The notes under the pieces: model-generated
What the model was told of the DNA's origin: nothing
The model's database searches: none
The model's input: only the letters and a program-made list of their open reading frames with translations
Position numbers and translations under genes: made by a program
Shown here: positions 8,015 to 17,065 of the stretch, piece by piece
Layout: every line of letters begins with the position of its first letter
How positions within the stretch are numbered: position 1 is the stretch's first letter
DNA from: an uncultured Myxococcales bacterium
GTDB lineage: Bacteria; Myxococcota_A; Polyangia; Polyangiales; Polyangiaceae
Assembly: GCA_937949945.1 (NCBI GenBank)
Contig: CALFEQ010000011.1
Coordinates: 8,737-72,736 of the forward strand
Length of the DNA: 64,000 nt
Direction of reading: 5' to 3'

Positions 8015-8339
8015 GCGTACGCTCCGCGAGGGACTGTTCCGACGGGATCTCCCCGGCCTCGGCGTACTTTCGAAGCTGTGGGGAGCGAGCCTCGTAGCTG
8101 CGCGTGGAGAAGTGCTCCTTGATGAAAGCCTTGGCCTTCGCGGACGCGGAGTCGAACTCCTTGAAGGCCTTGCCGAGCAACTTCGGCCCGCCGGTGATGA
8201 ACTCCTGCCAGGCGGCCTCGCCGATGTGCGCAGGGTCGGCGTGGTGCTCGGGGTGGCACACACCTTCTGCATCGGGCTGGAGGTCGACCGGCCGGATCAT
8301 TGACGATTCGTTGTTTTCGACCGCGGCCGTCTTGCTCAT
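7995..8339 (-). CDS. Unknown helical protein
   Basis: The protein has 114 residues, with a polar N-terminus and a central helix (WQEFITGGPKLLGKAFKEFDSASAKAKAF). The ATG at 8339 follows the previous stop closely. Its stop lies 20 bases inside the next gene's GTG-started frame. No known motif. Confidence 0.7.
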   Translation of the reverse strand: MSKTAAVENNESSMIRPVDLQPDAEGVCHPEHHADPAHIGEAAWQEFITGGPKLLGKAFKEFDSASAKAKAFIKEHFSTRSYEARSPQLRKYAEAGEIPSEQSLAERTRGLLAR

Positions 8340-8348
8340 GGTCAGATC

Positions 8349-9014
8349 CTACTTCTCTGGGTCGTTGGAAGCCAAGGGTGTGCCGTGGACGCACCCGAGG
8401 GAGCCCCACCACCACGGACGTCGGCTGCTGGTATACCGCATGGAGCTCTTGAAGCGAGTCCAGTACATCAGGCGGTACGCGCGCACGGTGAGTTCGAGCT
8501 TCGTGCGCTGCGGGACGTCCGACGCGAAGAGATCCGAGGAGATGAACTCCTTTGGCACCTTCGCCGACAGCGGGAAGAGGAGCCGTCGGCGCAGAATGCG
8601 ACCAGCGTTGACCGGGCGAGGCGCGTTGACACGAAGCCAGCACGCGCCGTCCACGTCGGCCTGGTCCGGCCCTTTGTCGAACCAGTTCCGCGTCTCCATG
8701 AGGAGGTCGGAGATGAACTCCATCATCCAGTCCCAGGCGTCCTGGTCTTCGACGCACCACAAGACGAGTGGGTCATCCGGGTCCTTCATCGGCAGCGGGC
8801 AATCCCTCTCGAGGCCCGCCCAGTAGCGCTCGTCCTTCACGTCGTGCCGGACGTCTACCATCTTCTTCTCGAGAGAGTGAATGCGGCACTCCTCGATGAT
8901 CAAGCGCGTGGCGTCCGATAGGACTTGAATCGCTTCCCGCGTCGTCGACTTCAAGTGGTCGACGGCGTAGTAGCTGGCACACTTCGTCGGGTGCTCGTCG
9001 AGGAAGTAGATCAT
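8349..9014 (-). CDS. Conserved phage protein with LD-x-x-P N-terminal motif
   Basis: The protein has 221 residues. The N-terminus (MIYFLDEHPTKCASYYAVDH followed by a helix with REAIQVLSDA) resembles a family of phage proteins that start with a beta strand, an LD-x-[DH]-P turn and an HhhK helix. That match is from memory and weak. The middle has WAGLERDCP and WDWMMEFI; the C-terminus is basic and Trp-rich. The start overlaps the previous stop as ATGA. Confidence 0.7.
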   Translation of the reverse strand: MIYFLDEHPTKCASYYAVDHLKSTTREAIQVLSDATRLIIEECRIHSLEKKMVDVRHDVKDERYWAGLERDCPLPMKDPDDPLVLWCVEDQDAWDWMMEFISDLLMETRNWFDKGPDQADVDGACWLRVNAPRPVNAGRILRRRLLFPLSAKVPKEFISSDLFASDVPQRTKLELTVRAYRLMYWTRFKSSMRYTSSRRPWWWGSLGCVHGTPLASNDPEK

Positions 9015-9346
9015 CCGTCGATCTGTCGATGTAGCACGGACAGCGCGGCGGTCTTCTGCAGGTTGTCCTCGCGGAGCGCCTGGAGCTCGGCGAGCAGGGC
9101 GTCCCGTTCGGCCTCGATCTTCGCGTAGTCCTCACGAAGCGCGTTGAGCATCTCGCCCTTGAAGTCGTCGACGGTGAAGACCTTCAGGCCGTCGAGCTTC
9201 GCCTCGGCCGCGGCCCAGATGGCGTCGTCGCGGACCTCGGCTTCGAGGACCACCCTCACCCGCTTCACACCCTTCGTCGTCGTCCCGATGAGCTCGCTGC
9301 TCTTCTTGTGGAACACGACGCCAGGGAGATCGTTTTCGTCGCTCAT
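9011..9346 (-). CDS. Unknown protein with C-terminal coiled coil
   Basis: The protein has 111 residues. Residues 1-55 look alpha/beta; residues 60-108 form a coiled coil (EDYAKIEAERDALLAELQALRED). The ATG overlaps the upstream stop, and its own TGA overlaps the next ATG. No family assigned. Confidence 0.75.
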   Translation of the reverse strand: MSDENDLPGVVFHKKSSELIGTTTKGVKRVRVVLEAEVRDDAIWAAAEAKLDGLKVFTVDDFKGEMLNALREDYAKIEAERDALLAELQALREDNLQKTAALSVLHRQIDG

Positions 9347-9996
9347 GATGTCCTCGTGTGCTTGACCAAGTACCGGTAGACCGCGTCGCCTTCAATCCCG
9401 GGGAAGAGGGAAACGTTCAAGATGGCGAGAAGCGCGCCGAACGCGTTCGGGGGACGGTCCTCGCGCAGCATGCGCAGAAACAACCGCGTCGCGCGAATGA
9501 ACGCCATGAGGCGCTCGCTCGTGGCCTGCGTCATGCTGCGAACGCCGCGGTCCGTTGCATGGAGGAGCCTCTCGAAGCCCTCCGCGAGCTGGTCTTCCTC
9601 CGCCTCGAGAAGCTTGGCATGGAGGGGCTCGAAGTAGCGCCGGCTGATCTCCGTACCCTCGAAGGGATTGAGGGGCCCGAGCCCGAAGCGCTCGAGGTCA
9701 GAGAGGCTCCACACCCGGCTGCCGACGAACTCGGGAGGGAGGACGCTCTCGAAGAAGAAGTGGAAGGCGACCCACGGCAAGAAGTTGTCGGCCTCCTTGA
9801 GAAAAGCAGCATCGACGTGGGCGTCGGCGACGTTGTCCCGGACATCATCGAACAGCACGATGTTCGGAAGCAGCCGACAGTACACGTCGAGGTAGTAATG
9901 CGCGAAGACCGACATCCCTTGTGGTACCGGCCTCGAGCTCTCGGTCAGTGAGCACTCACGGAAGATGGCGTGCTCGAGATCGTTCTCGTTGATCAT
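9343..9996 (-). CDS. Unknown helical protein under an ATAAG element
   Basis: The protein has 217 residues from ATG 9996; the extra 23 codons of the longest frame lie across the promoter-like element and are unlikely. It is mostly helical, with hydrophobic segments at HYYLDVYCRLLPNIVLF and LPWVAFHFFFESVLP that are too interrupted for certain membrane helices. No family recognised. GGTATAAGG lies 18 bases upstream. Confidence 0.7.
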   Translation of the reverse strand: MINENDLEHAIFRECSLTESSRPVPQGMSVFAHYYLDVYCRLLPNIVLFDDVRDNVADAHVDAAFLKEADNFLPWVAFHFFFESVLPPEFVGSRVWSLSDLERFGLGPLNPFEGTEISRRYFEPLHAKLLEAEEDQLAEGFERLLHATDRGVRSMTQATSERLMAFIRATRLFLRMLREDRPPNAFGALLAILNVSLFPGIEGDAVYRYLVKHTRTS

Positions 9997-10013
9997 AGGA
10001 CCTTCGTCGAGGT

Positions 10014-10023
10014 CCTTATACCG
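10014..10023 (-). promoter_or_regulatory. GGTATAAG promoter-like motif
   Basis: The minus strand reads GGTATAAGGACC, matching the recurring ATAAG-R-AC pattern, immediately after the stop of the preceding gene and 18 bases before ATG 9996. Confidence 0.5.
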
Positions 10024-10024
10024 C

Positions 10025-11806
10025 TCAGATCTTGCCCTTCGCGGCGCCTGCGACAGGCTTGCCATAGCCCACGGGCTTCGAGATCTGGGCGATGCTCGGG
10101 CCCGGAGGCGGGGTCACGCGAGGCGCGCCGATCCGCTTCGAATTCGCGAGCCGCCCCGCCGGCGTCGTCGGCACGCCACCGAGCTTCTCGACGATCTGCT
10201 GCGGCCGCGCCTGGAGCGGGGACTTCAGCGTCGGACTACGGAAGGCCGGAACCTCGCTCGCCATCATGAAGTTACCGGGAGTAGGCGCTCCGGCGGCCAT
10301 CTTCTTGATGTGGTCGAAGAGGCGATTCCTCATCGCCTTCGGGATCTTCTCTCCCTGCCCGTACTGAAAGTTCGCCATACGAGGACCGAAAGCATCCTGC
10401 AGAACACCAGAGAACGCCTCAGCTTCCCCTGAGCTATGGCGCATCTTCGAGAAGACATCGCGAGCCTCTTGCGCGCCCGGGCCCGTCATTCGGGCGAGCA
10501 TGTTGTGCTCCTTGACCCAGACATCCGGGCTCAGGTGCGTCGCGACAGGGCGAATACGTTCAGGGCGCACGGCTTTTTCAAACCCTTCATGAAGACCGAT
10601 AGCAGTATTCACTGCACGTTGCCCGGCACCCGTTGTTACCCCGCTTACGAACCCACGCGTTTCTGGTTTGCGTTGCAGCGCCTTGAAAGAACCACCGCGC
10701 GGAAGGGCGATCTGGTTGCTCAACGGATTCTTCGGAAGCTGCTTCAAGATCTCTTGTTTCGGTACTCGCGGTGCGTGTGATCGAAGCAAACCCACCGACT
10801 GCTGCAGGGAAGGATGAAACTCGGCAACGCCTTCCATGAGGTTGGCAGGCAGCCGAACCTTGCCCGATATACGGCGAAGAGCGGCACCGAGGTCAGCAAC
10901 CGACGCCGCCTCTTTGTGCTGCAGCTGCATCACCTGGTCGGGGTCGACGCCGCTTGTCTTGATCGACTGTGGGTCGGCCTGCGTCACCCGTGCGAGGTTC
11001 GGCACGCGGAAGCCTGGCTGGAAGGACTTCTGCGGGATGCGTGGGTAGACGGGGCCGCCGCTGTAGGCGGACGTGGCGAACGCCCCCTTCACGAGGTCGA
11101 CGGTGTAGCCGGTGGCGTCCCAGGCGCGCGCCGGCGTGATGCCGGAGCCGGAGTCCTTCTCCTTGCCCTTGAGGCGTTCCCGCGCGCGCCCGACAGCGCT
11201 CGCGAGGCCCTCCTGCTGGAGCTGCTGGATGACGCGGTCGTCGACTTTGTTGAGGACGCGCGGGAAGGAGCGGAGGGCGCGCCGGAGCGCGGGGCCGGCG
11301 GTCTTCTCGACAGGCTCGAACGGCGCCGAGAGCTTGCCCGCCGTCGGCGCGTCGAGGTGAGCCGTGTCGATCCCGCGCTCGGCGAGGTACTTTTTCAGCG
11401 TGCCCATCTCCGCGCGCCGGTCGAAGTGGGCGCGCACAATCGGGATGGCGCCGGAGGTGAGGGCGCCGGTGACGGCACGTCCGAGATGACCGCGGAGCCG
11501 CTTGCCCGACTCGAACCTCTTGCCGGAGATCACGTCCCCGATCGCGCCGATCGCGGGCGCGGCGACGGCGCCGATCGCACCATAGCGCGCGACCTGCCCA
11601 CCAGTCGGTTTCGACCTCTCGAGCGCCTCGTACCGCTCGAGCGCCTTCGCCGCCTGCTCGTCGGAGATCGCACCGATCTTGGAGAGCTCGTCGAAGAAGG
11701 CCTTCTTCCGTAGGCTCTCCTCGACCTCCTTGCCCTTCACGCGCTCCCGCTCCTGCATCGAGGCGATGTCCTTGGTCACGTCGTCCGTCGGACACAAGCG
11801 CGCCAT
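10025..11806 (-). CDS. Large putative internal virion protein with F-x-[DE]-E-L motif
   Basis: The protein has 593 residues. FFDELSKIG at residues 37-45 matches a nine-residue motif near the N-termini of other proteins here. A small hydrophobic Gly/Ala stretch follows at about 75-95. VEKTAG near residue 165 and QHKEAAS are short motifs shared with other virion proteins. The C-terminal third is Pro-rich with many basic residues. Position after membrane-like proteins and before the sigma operon, together with composition, suggests a packaged or membrane-associated virion protein; function unknown. Confidence 0.7.
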   Translation of the reverse strand: MARLCPTDDVTKDIASMQERERVKGKEVEESLRKKAFFDELSKIGAISDEQAAKALERYEALERSKPTGGQVARYGAIGAVAAPAIGAIGDVISGKRFESGKRLRGHLGRAVTGALTSGAIPIVRAHFDRRAEMGTLKKYLAERGIDTAHLDAPTAGKLSAPFEPVEKTAGPALRRALRSFPRVLNKVDDRVIQQLQQEGLASAVGRARERLKGKEKDSGSGITPARAWDATGYTVDLVKGAFATSAYSGGPVYPRIPQKSFQPGFRVPNLARVTQADPQSIKTSGVDPDQVMQLQHKEAASVADLGAALRRISGKVRLPANLMEGVAEFHPSLQQSVGLLRSHAPRVPKQEILKQLPKNPLSNQIALPRGGSFKALQRKPETRGFVSGVTTGAGQRAVNTAIGLHEGFEKAVRPERIRPVATHLSPDVWVKEHNMLARMTGPGAQEARDVFSKMRHSSGEAEAFSGVLQDAFGPRMANFQYGQGEKIPKAMRNRLFDHIKKMAAGAPTPGNFMMASEVPAFRSPTLKSPLQARPQQIVEKLGGVPTTPAGRLANSKRIGAPRVTPPPGPSIAQISKPVGYGKPVAGAAKGKI

Positions 11807-11809
11807 GGC

Positions 11810-12127
11810 TCAGTGCTTCCTGAGCACCATCTGGGCGGCGACCGGCGCGGCGAGGAGGCTGAGGCCCCCGAGCTCGGCGAGGTTGTGCCCAAGGCCCTCC
11901 ACCTTCTTGCCGGAGCGCGCCTGCTGGATGTTCTTGGCGACGCCGAGCGCCGACGGCACCGCGAGGACGCCAAGGCCCGCGAGGTCGTAGGCGTGGGCGT
12001 GGCGGTCGAGGTGGGAGAGCAGCTTCCCCTTCACGCCGAGCGACTTGGCCGCGTTCGAGATCACCCCGCCCTCCTTCGAGATCTCGAGGAGCTCGGCCGC
12101 GCAACCCTTCAACATCGCACTGTTCAT
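11810..12127 (-). CDS. Small membrane-associated protein
   Basis: The protein has 105 residues. The N-terminus (AMLKGCAAELLEIS) is a degenerate form of the shared F-x-[DE]-E-L-x-K motif. Hydrophobic segments at about 47-63 (LAGLGVLAVPSALGVA) and 85-100 (GGLSLLAAPVAAQMVL) suggest two membrane passes. AAAGGA lies 7 bases before the ATG. It sits 3 bases before the 593-residue gene, which may form a unit with it. Confidence 0.7.
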   Translation of the reverse strand: MNSAMLKGCAAELLEISKEGGVISNAAKSLGVKGKLLSHLDRHAHAYDLAGLGVLAVPSALGVAKNIQQARSGKKVEGLGHNLAELGGLSLLAAPVAAQMVLRKH

Positions 12128-12137
12128 GGCAGTCCTT

Positions 12138-12569
12138 TCAGGCCATCGCAGGGGGCATCATCGAGTGGCGCGCCGTGGCGGCGGCCGGCTTGCCGAGGCG
12201 GCCGAGCACGCTCTGTCCCTTGGTGCCGAGGAGGTCCTCCGCGGTGTGCTGGGCGGCGCCGCCGAGCCCGCGCAGGGCCGGCCCGACCTTGTGGGCGATC
12301 GCGTCGATGGCGCCTGGCGCGTGGTCGATCGCCGCGCCGAGCGCGGGCGCGAGCTTCCCCGCCCCCATCAGGCCCATCTTGCCGACGACGCCCGCGAGGC
12401 CGACAGGCGCGTGGAGCGCGAGGCCCGCGCCGACGGCGCCACCGATCTCCGCGCCGAGCGGAAGGTGCTTCGTCGCAATGTTGTAGCCCGCACCGCCGGG
12501 GCTGAACGTCTTCTGGATGCGTCCCCCGAAGCTCTCCGCGGCGTTCATGAGGCGTCCCTTCGGCGTCAT
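12138..12569 (-). CDS. Gly/Ala-rich protein, probably the 3' half of a frameshifted gene
   Basis: The frame has 143 codons from ATG 12569 (ATGA overlap) or ATG 12548 with AAGGGA upstream. It carries long Gly/Ala hydrophobic stretches (EIGGAVGAGLALHAPVGLAG) typical of membrane or internal virion proteins. The same frame stays open with good codon bias for about 40 codons upstream of its first ATG, where the preceding gene reads as Arg/Pro-rich nonsense. The two are therefore probably one gene split by an indel near 12698. Confidence 0.6.
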   Translation of the reverse strand: MTPKGRLMNAAESFGGRIQKTFSPGGAGYNIATKHLPLGAEIGGAVGAGLALHAPVGLAGVVGKMGLMGAGKLAPALGAAIDHAPGAIDAIAHKVGPALRGLGGAAQHTAEDLLGTKGQSVLGRLGKPAAATARHSMMPPAMA

Positions 12570-13477
12570 GGCGCGCCCCTCGCGCGCGACCGCGTCGACG
12601 GCGGCGGTAGCCTTCTGGAGCCGCCCGCCGGCGGCGGCGAGGCCCTTGGAGGCCGCTGTGCCAACACCGGCGGTGAGCGCCTCTGCAACGGTCCGACGGG
12701 GTTCGCCACAGCGAGAAACGCTTTACCCGGCGTCTGCGTCTTGTGGTGTAGGACGTTGCCCACACCCTGAGCGAAGCTGTTCGGGGAGTGCCGGAGCTTG
12801 TGAGCCACGTCCTGCGCGAGCCCCATGACCGGCTTGTTGAGCGTCGGGCTCACCTTGCCAGCGACGTTCGCGATCGCGCCGCGTGCACGTTGAAGAGCTC
12901 CAGGAGAAGAAACCAGAGGGTTACCTGCCACTGGGTTGTTCGCGAAGATGTTGCCCTTGCCCGTAAAAGGGTTGAACGCAGGGTTCTTACCAGGGCCCAT
13001 GACTTTGCCTACGACGTTCGTTACGCCCCTCCCGACGGCGCCGAGGCCGCCCTTGAGCGCCTGGCCGACGCCCTGGAGGTTCAGCGCGTGCTTCACGAGC
13101 TCTTCGACGTCGGCCGCCGCCCACTTCTCGCGGAGCATCGGGGGCGCGACGCCGGCGGCGATCATCGCCTCGAGCTCGGCGAAGAACGCCGCGCTCGCCG
13201 CCTTGATGAGCTTGCCGGGAGAAACCGTCGGAGCCATCTGCGCGACAGCGTCGAATCCCTTGCCTGCGAGGACGCCCGGCGCTTGCCCCGCGGCGGAGGG
13301 CGCGTCCTTGAACGCGGCGGAGATCGCGCCGGGGAGCTTTGGCGGCTTCGGGAACGCAGGCACCGCGCGCGCCGCGGCGGTCGCCTTCGGCAGGATGGTC
13401 ACGGCACGCCGAGCTGCCCCTCCGACCGACGACGGAGGCGGGAGGGTCGGTAGGGCGAGCTTCAAGAGGAAGTTCAT
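12566..13477 (-). CDS. Ala/Pro-rich virion protein, probably 5' part of a frameshifted gene
   Basis: The frame has 303 codons. Residues 1-255 look real: an Ala/Pro-rich start, then AAFFAELEAMIA near residue 96 resembling the shared packaging-type motif, then Gly-rich hydrophobic segments. From about residue 259 the translation turns into Arg/Pro/Ser-rich sequence typical of an off-frame reading. One extra C in the CCCC run (plus strand 12698-12701) would join the protein to the frame of the next gene, giving about 445 residues. Confidence 0.6.
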   Translation of the reverse strand: MNFLLKLALPTLPPPSSVGGAARRAVTILPKATAAARAVPAFPKPPKLPGAISAAFKDAPSAAGQAPGVLAGKGFDAVAQMAPTVSPGKLIKAASAAFFAELEAMIAAGVAPPMLREKWAAADVEELVKHALNLQGVGQALKGGLGAVGRGVTNVVGKVMGPGKNPAFNPFTGKGNIFANNPVAGNPLVSSPGALQRARGAIANVAGKVSPTLNKPVMGLAQDVAHKLRHSPNSFAQGVGNVLHHKTQTPGKAFLAVANPVGPLQRRSPPVLAQRPPRASPPPAGGSRRLPPPSTRSRARGAP

Positions 13478-13899
13478 TCGGTCCGGTCCTTCGAGGATTG
13501 AGTCACGACGTCGGAGAGAACGGTCGACGGCGCCTCAATCGTGGCCGCGTTGCCCCGACCATCTTCACGCTTGCCGTGTTCGCCGCCGGTGTCGTCCCGC
13601 GACGGAACGTCACCGGGCTTCTTCAACCGCGGGGCGCTGTTCGGCGACTCGCTCGCAACGAAGGGCACGGTGGGCGTCGACTCGCCGATCTTCGCGAGCG
13701 CGCCAAGGACGTGGGCAAGCTTGTAACCGCCGAGCGTGCCGTCCTTCTCCTTCCTCAGGAGGGTCGAGACGCGCATGGGTACGGAGCCCTTTCGAGACTT
13801 CGGCAACATCCAGCCCTTGCGTGTCTCCTTCACGGGCTTCGCAGCGAGCTTTTCCAGCTCCTCGAGAAAGCCCTGGGCGTACGGGGCGAGCGCACTCAT
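13474..13899 (-). CDS. Putative packaged protein with N-terminal F-L-E-E-L motif
   Basis: The protein has 141 residues from ATG 13899; the longer frame is a Ser/Arg-rich shadow of the hub gene. FLEELEKLA at residues 11-19 closely matches FAEELLKIA and FFDELSKIG in other genes. Residues 22-75 are basic, and the C-terminal half is polar and probably disordered. Its TGA overlaps the next ATG. The motif and composition suggest an internal or assembly protein; function unknown. Confidence 0.7.
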   Translation of the reverse strand: MSALAPYAQGFLEELEKLAAKPVKETRKGWMLPKSRKGSVPMRVSTLLRKEKDGTLGGYKLAHVLGALAKIGESTPTVPFVASESPNSAPRLKKPGDVPSRDDTGGEHGKREDGRGNAATIEAPSTVLSDVVTQSSKDRTE

Positions 13900-13939
13900 C
13901 GAGCTCAGTTGTACCACCTCCGGAACTACCGCCGGAAGG

Positions 13940-16900
13940 TCAGCCCAGGATCGCGCGGGAGAGACGGAGGGCGGCGACGTAGTCGAGCACCCGCTCGTAC
14001 TTCGCTTTTCTCTTGTCTGCCTTCTTCGCCTGCGTAGAGCCGCGGCGGATGCCGACGACGCTCTCGATGTCCTCGGTGACGAGACCGAAGAGGTCCTCGT
14101 AGGGACCGAAGGCGCGCGAGTGGAAGCCCTCGACACCTTGCACGACCTCCTTGCCGTCTGGTGAGAGAAGAAGGTCGCTCGTCCCGAACATGTCGAGAAG
14201 CGTCGCGATCGGCCGCCAAGTGTACGAGCGGATGAACTGCTCGGGGTCGAAGCCCGCCTGCTTGATGACCGAGTAGGTGAGGACGAGGAAGGCGACGGCC
14301 TGCTCGATGTTCGCGTCCTTCGTGAGCGAGAGCTGGATGAGCTGGTCGCGCGCGAGCGCAATGGGGTTGTCCTGGTTCACGAGGTCGGCGAGCGTGGAGG
14401 ACGCGTCGCTCGAAGTGAGCCCGTCGAGGTTCTCCCCGCCGAGGTTCTGCACCGCCGTTGTCTCGGTGATGGCGCCAGTGGCGAAGAAGTTGTAGTAGAC
14501 CTCGGAGATCTTCGCGGGGTGCCAGCAGTCGCCGTACCAACCCGGGCGGATGTACTCTTCAGGCGGGAGCTCGACGGTCTGCCGCTTCGTGCGTGGGATC
14601 TCCTCGGTGACGTCGAAGGCGCGAAACGTCACCGGCAGGTTCTCGTCGCCAACAAGCTCCACAATGTCAGGGCCGTAGTTGCGAGCCAAGGCGTTGATTC
14701 CGACGGGCACTTGCGTGATGACCTGTTTGGTGCGCTTGTCCCGCTTCCCGTTGAAGAGGGGGAGACGGAGGCCGTCCTCGAGAGAAGACGAGCGCCCGCC
14801 GCGGACTTCTTCGACCTTCACGATGCGCCCGAGGTTCGGTCCTTGGCTGCCCACGCGCGGAGGCGTGATGGCGGCCCAGCGATCCGTGCGGGTGGCAGGG
14901 GGGCCATCTTGTTTCTTCATGATGACCTCTTCCTGGACCGCGCCCAGGAACTCGACGCTCTCCTCCGCCTGCCGCGCGTAGGAACCGTTGATCAGCGTGA
15001 CGCCGCCGCCTTGGTCGATCTGGTGCGTGACCTCGGTGAAGTTGCAGAGGAAGTGCGTCCCCAGCATCTTGTTGAGCTCACGCGTCGGAAAGGAGTCGGC
15101 GTCAGGCAGCGACTTCAGGAGCTCGTTGTGGAGCTTGAAGGTCTGAAGGTCGACGTACTTGTCGATGATGAGCCCCGGGAAGCCGCAGGCGATGTACGGA
15201 TTGAAGCGCCCGGTGAGCTGGAGCTGGCGGGGGGCGAATCGGTACTTGAAGTAGAGGAAGTTCGTCGAGCGCTGGGCGAGACCGATCTTCGGGATCTTGC
15301 CGTCGACCATGCCCGAGCGCGCGGCGAAGATGTTGAACTCGCCCATCTTCTCGAACACCGGCAAGATGCCGGTGAAGATCTCGTGGTCGAGGATGTCGTT
15401 TTTCAGCATCGCTTGGAGCGTGTTCTGCTCCTGCTTGAGCGTGATGGCCTTCGGCGCGAAGTAGAAATGGTCGAAGAGGATATCCTCCCCGAAGAACTCG
15501 TCGTTCGTCTTCAGCATGAGACGCGTCGGCTCCGCCATGAACTGACGGGAGTACGAGAGCGTCGTGTACTGGTCGGGGAAGAGGACGTTGCAGCGAGGCG
15601 GCGCCGAGAACCAGACGTCGGGGCGGAAGATCTGCTGCTTCAACGCGGCGGGGATGGCTTGCTTCGGGGGCGTCGTGTTCGCCTCGAACGTGGTGACCTT
15701 GATGAGCTGGACGGCAGCGGACTCGAGCTTGCCGAACGCACCGGCGAACGACGAGCTCGAGCCCTGCTTCACGAGTGTGATGGCCTTGCCGATGTCGCTG
15801 GCGGCGACGTTGAAGGCGGCAGAGATGCGGCTCGCGAGGCTGGCGAGATGCTGCGCCGACGGCGCCGTCCGCGCGCGCTGCGCATCCTGAGCGCTCTGCT
15901 TGCACACCCGCTGGAGGTCGATCAGCCGCGGAAGGAGGTAGGCGAGGAGCTCGGTGAGACGCGCCTTCTTCGCTTGCGCCGAGAGCTCTTCGACTTCCTC
16001 CCTGTACGAGCCCATGCTGTCCTGGAGGAGCGTGAGGCCCTCGGCTACGGCCTTCGCCGTCACCGCGAACCTACTGAAGCCCGGGATCTCGATGAGCTTC
16101 TTCCTGACGAAGCCAGTGATGGTACCGTCGAGGCCGGGCACGTAGAGCGGGCACGGCTGCGGGTAGCACTCGTGGAAGATGACGGAGATGAGCTGGTTGA
16201 CGACCTTGCGGAACGACGCCTGGTCGCCGAGGTTGCCGATGGAGCGGCGGAAGAGCGCGTCGAAGGAGCCGCCGAGGAGCTTCTGGCTCGTGGGGTCCTT
16301 GTCGAACGCCGTGATCATCTGCGAGAGGCGTAGCCGGAGCTCGGCGAGCGAAAAGAAGATGTTCTGCCCTGCGTACTTCTTGTCGTAGTAGTACGACCCA
16401 CCCATCGCCTCGAGCAGATGGATGATGCCGCCGAGCAGGCCCTTCAACCCCGGGTAGCGCGTCGATGGCGTCGTGATGATCTTCGTGACGATCTCGCCCG
16501 GGCTCGAGAGGAAGTCAGTGAAAAGGTTCGTCGAGCCGCCGGTGAACATCGCCTTGATGCCGGGGCCGAAAATGTCGGTGTTGTTGAACTGGTAGGCGTA
16601 GTCCCAGTAGTTCGAGAAGTCCGAGCATTGCAGGACGACGGAGCGGTTCACCGCATTCTTCGTCCATTGGAAGCCCATGAGCTCGCCGGCGAAGAGCAGC
16701 TTGTACTTGTTGTTGTTCGCATCGCGCACGAACTCGTTCGTGATCTCGATGGTGGGGTCTTCACCGTCGACTTCGATCGGCTCGGTGCTACGGAGCGACT
16801 GCTGGTACGCCGTCGGGCCCGGCGCCTTCAACCCAGAGGCGCCGGAGAGCCGGATGTTCGGGTTTTCTATCTCGTAGAAGTCGAGGAAGAAGAGATGGAT

Positions 16901-17062
16901 GAGCGAGCGCGGATGGAAGCGCGTCGCCTCCGCGAGCGGCGGGATCTGGATGGCCGCCACCATCGGGCTGTTCGGGCTCACCTGCACCTGCGCAGCGATG
17001 ACCGGAACCTCGACGCCCTCGATGAAGAGCCGAAGGCGTAGCCGTTGTACTTTTGCGCCCAT
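13940..17062 (-). CDS. Large baseplate or tail hub-type structural protein
   Basis: The protein has 1040 residues. The beta-rich N-terminus (LFIEGVEVPVIAAQVQV, then IQIPP) is typical of hub proteins that begin with a coat-like barrel. A central helical part spans about residues 340-470, followed by long mixed segments. It sits between the low-complexity baseplate protein and internal-type proteins, downstream of the tape measure gene, where hub and wedge proteins usually lie. I do not see a lysozyme domain or LysM. Assignment to the hub is inference from size, order and the N-terminal fold. Confidence 0.75.
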   Translation of the reverse strand: MGAKVQRLRLRLFIEGVEVPVIAAQVQVSPNSPMVAAIQIPPLAEATRFHPRSLIHLFFLDFYEIENPNIRLSGASGLKAPGPTAYQQSLRSTEPIEVDGEDPTIEITNEFVRDANNNKYKLLFAGELMGFQWTKNAVNRSVVLQCSDFSNYWDYAYQFNNTDIFGPGIKAMFTGGSTNLFTDFLSSPGEIVTKIITTPSTRYPGLKGLLGGIIHLLEAMGGSYYYDKKYAGQNIFFSLAELRLRLSQMITAFDKDPTSQKLLGGSFDALFRRSIGNLGDQASFRKVVNQLISVIFHECYPQPCPLYVPGLDGTITGFVRKKLIEIPGFSRFAVTAKAVAEGLTLLQDSMGSYREEVEELSAQAKKARLTELLAYLLPRLIDLQRVCKQSAQDAQRARTAPSAQHLASLASRISAAFNVAASDIGKAITLVKQGSSSSFAGAFGKLESAAVQLIKVTTFEANTTPPKQAIPAALKQQIFRPDVWFSAPPRCNVLFPDQYTTLSYSRQFMAEPTRLMLKTNDEFFGEDILFDHFYFAPKAITLKQEQNTLQAMLKNDILDHEIFTGILPVFEKMGEFNIFAARSGMVDGKIPKIGLAQRSTNFLYFKYRFAPRQLQLTGRFNPYIACGFPGLIIDKYVDLQTFKLHNELLKSLPDADSFPTRELNKMLGTHFLCNFTEVTHQIDQGGGVTLINGSYARQAEESVEFLGAVQEEVIMKKQDGPPATRTDRWAAITPPRVGSQGPNLGRIVKVEEVRGGRSSSLEDGLRLPLFNGKRDKRTKQVITQVPVGINALARNYGPDIVELVGDENLPVTFRAFDVTEEIPRTKRQTVELPPEEYIRPGWYGDCWHPAKISEVYYNFFATGAITETTAVQNLGGENLDGLTSSDASSTLADLVNQDNPIALARDQLIQLSLTKDANIEQAVAFLVLTYSVIKQAGFDPEQFIRSYTWRPIATLLDMFGTSDLLLSPDGKEVVQGVEGFHSRAFGPYEDLFGLVTEDIESVVGIRRGSTQAKKADKRKAKYERVLDYVAALRLSRAILG

Positions 17063-17065
17063 CTA

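Noticed and set aside
10893..12104. 403-codon minus-strand frame overlapping the 593-residue gene
   Set aside because: Arg/Ala/Gly-rich composition and no start support; it is a shadow frame of two real genes.
14519..16333. 604-codon plus-strand frame antisense to the hub-type gene
   Set aside because: Composition is Arg/Glu/Leu-rich as expected for an antisense shadow; the minus-strand gene is clearly structural.
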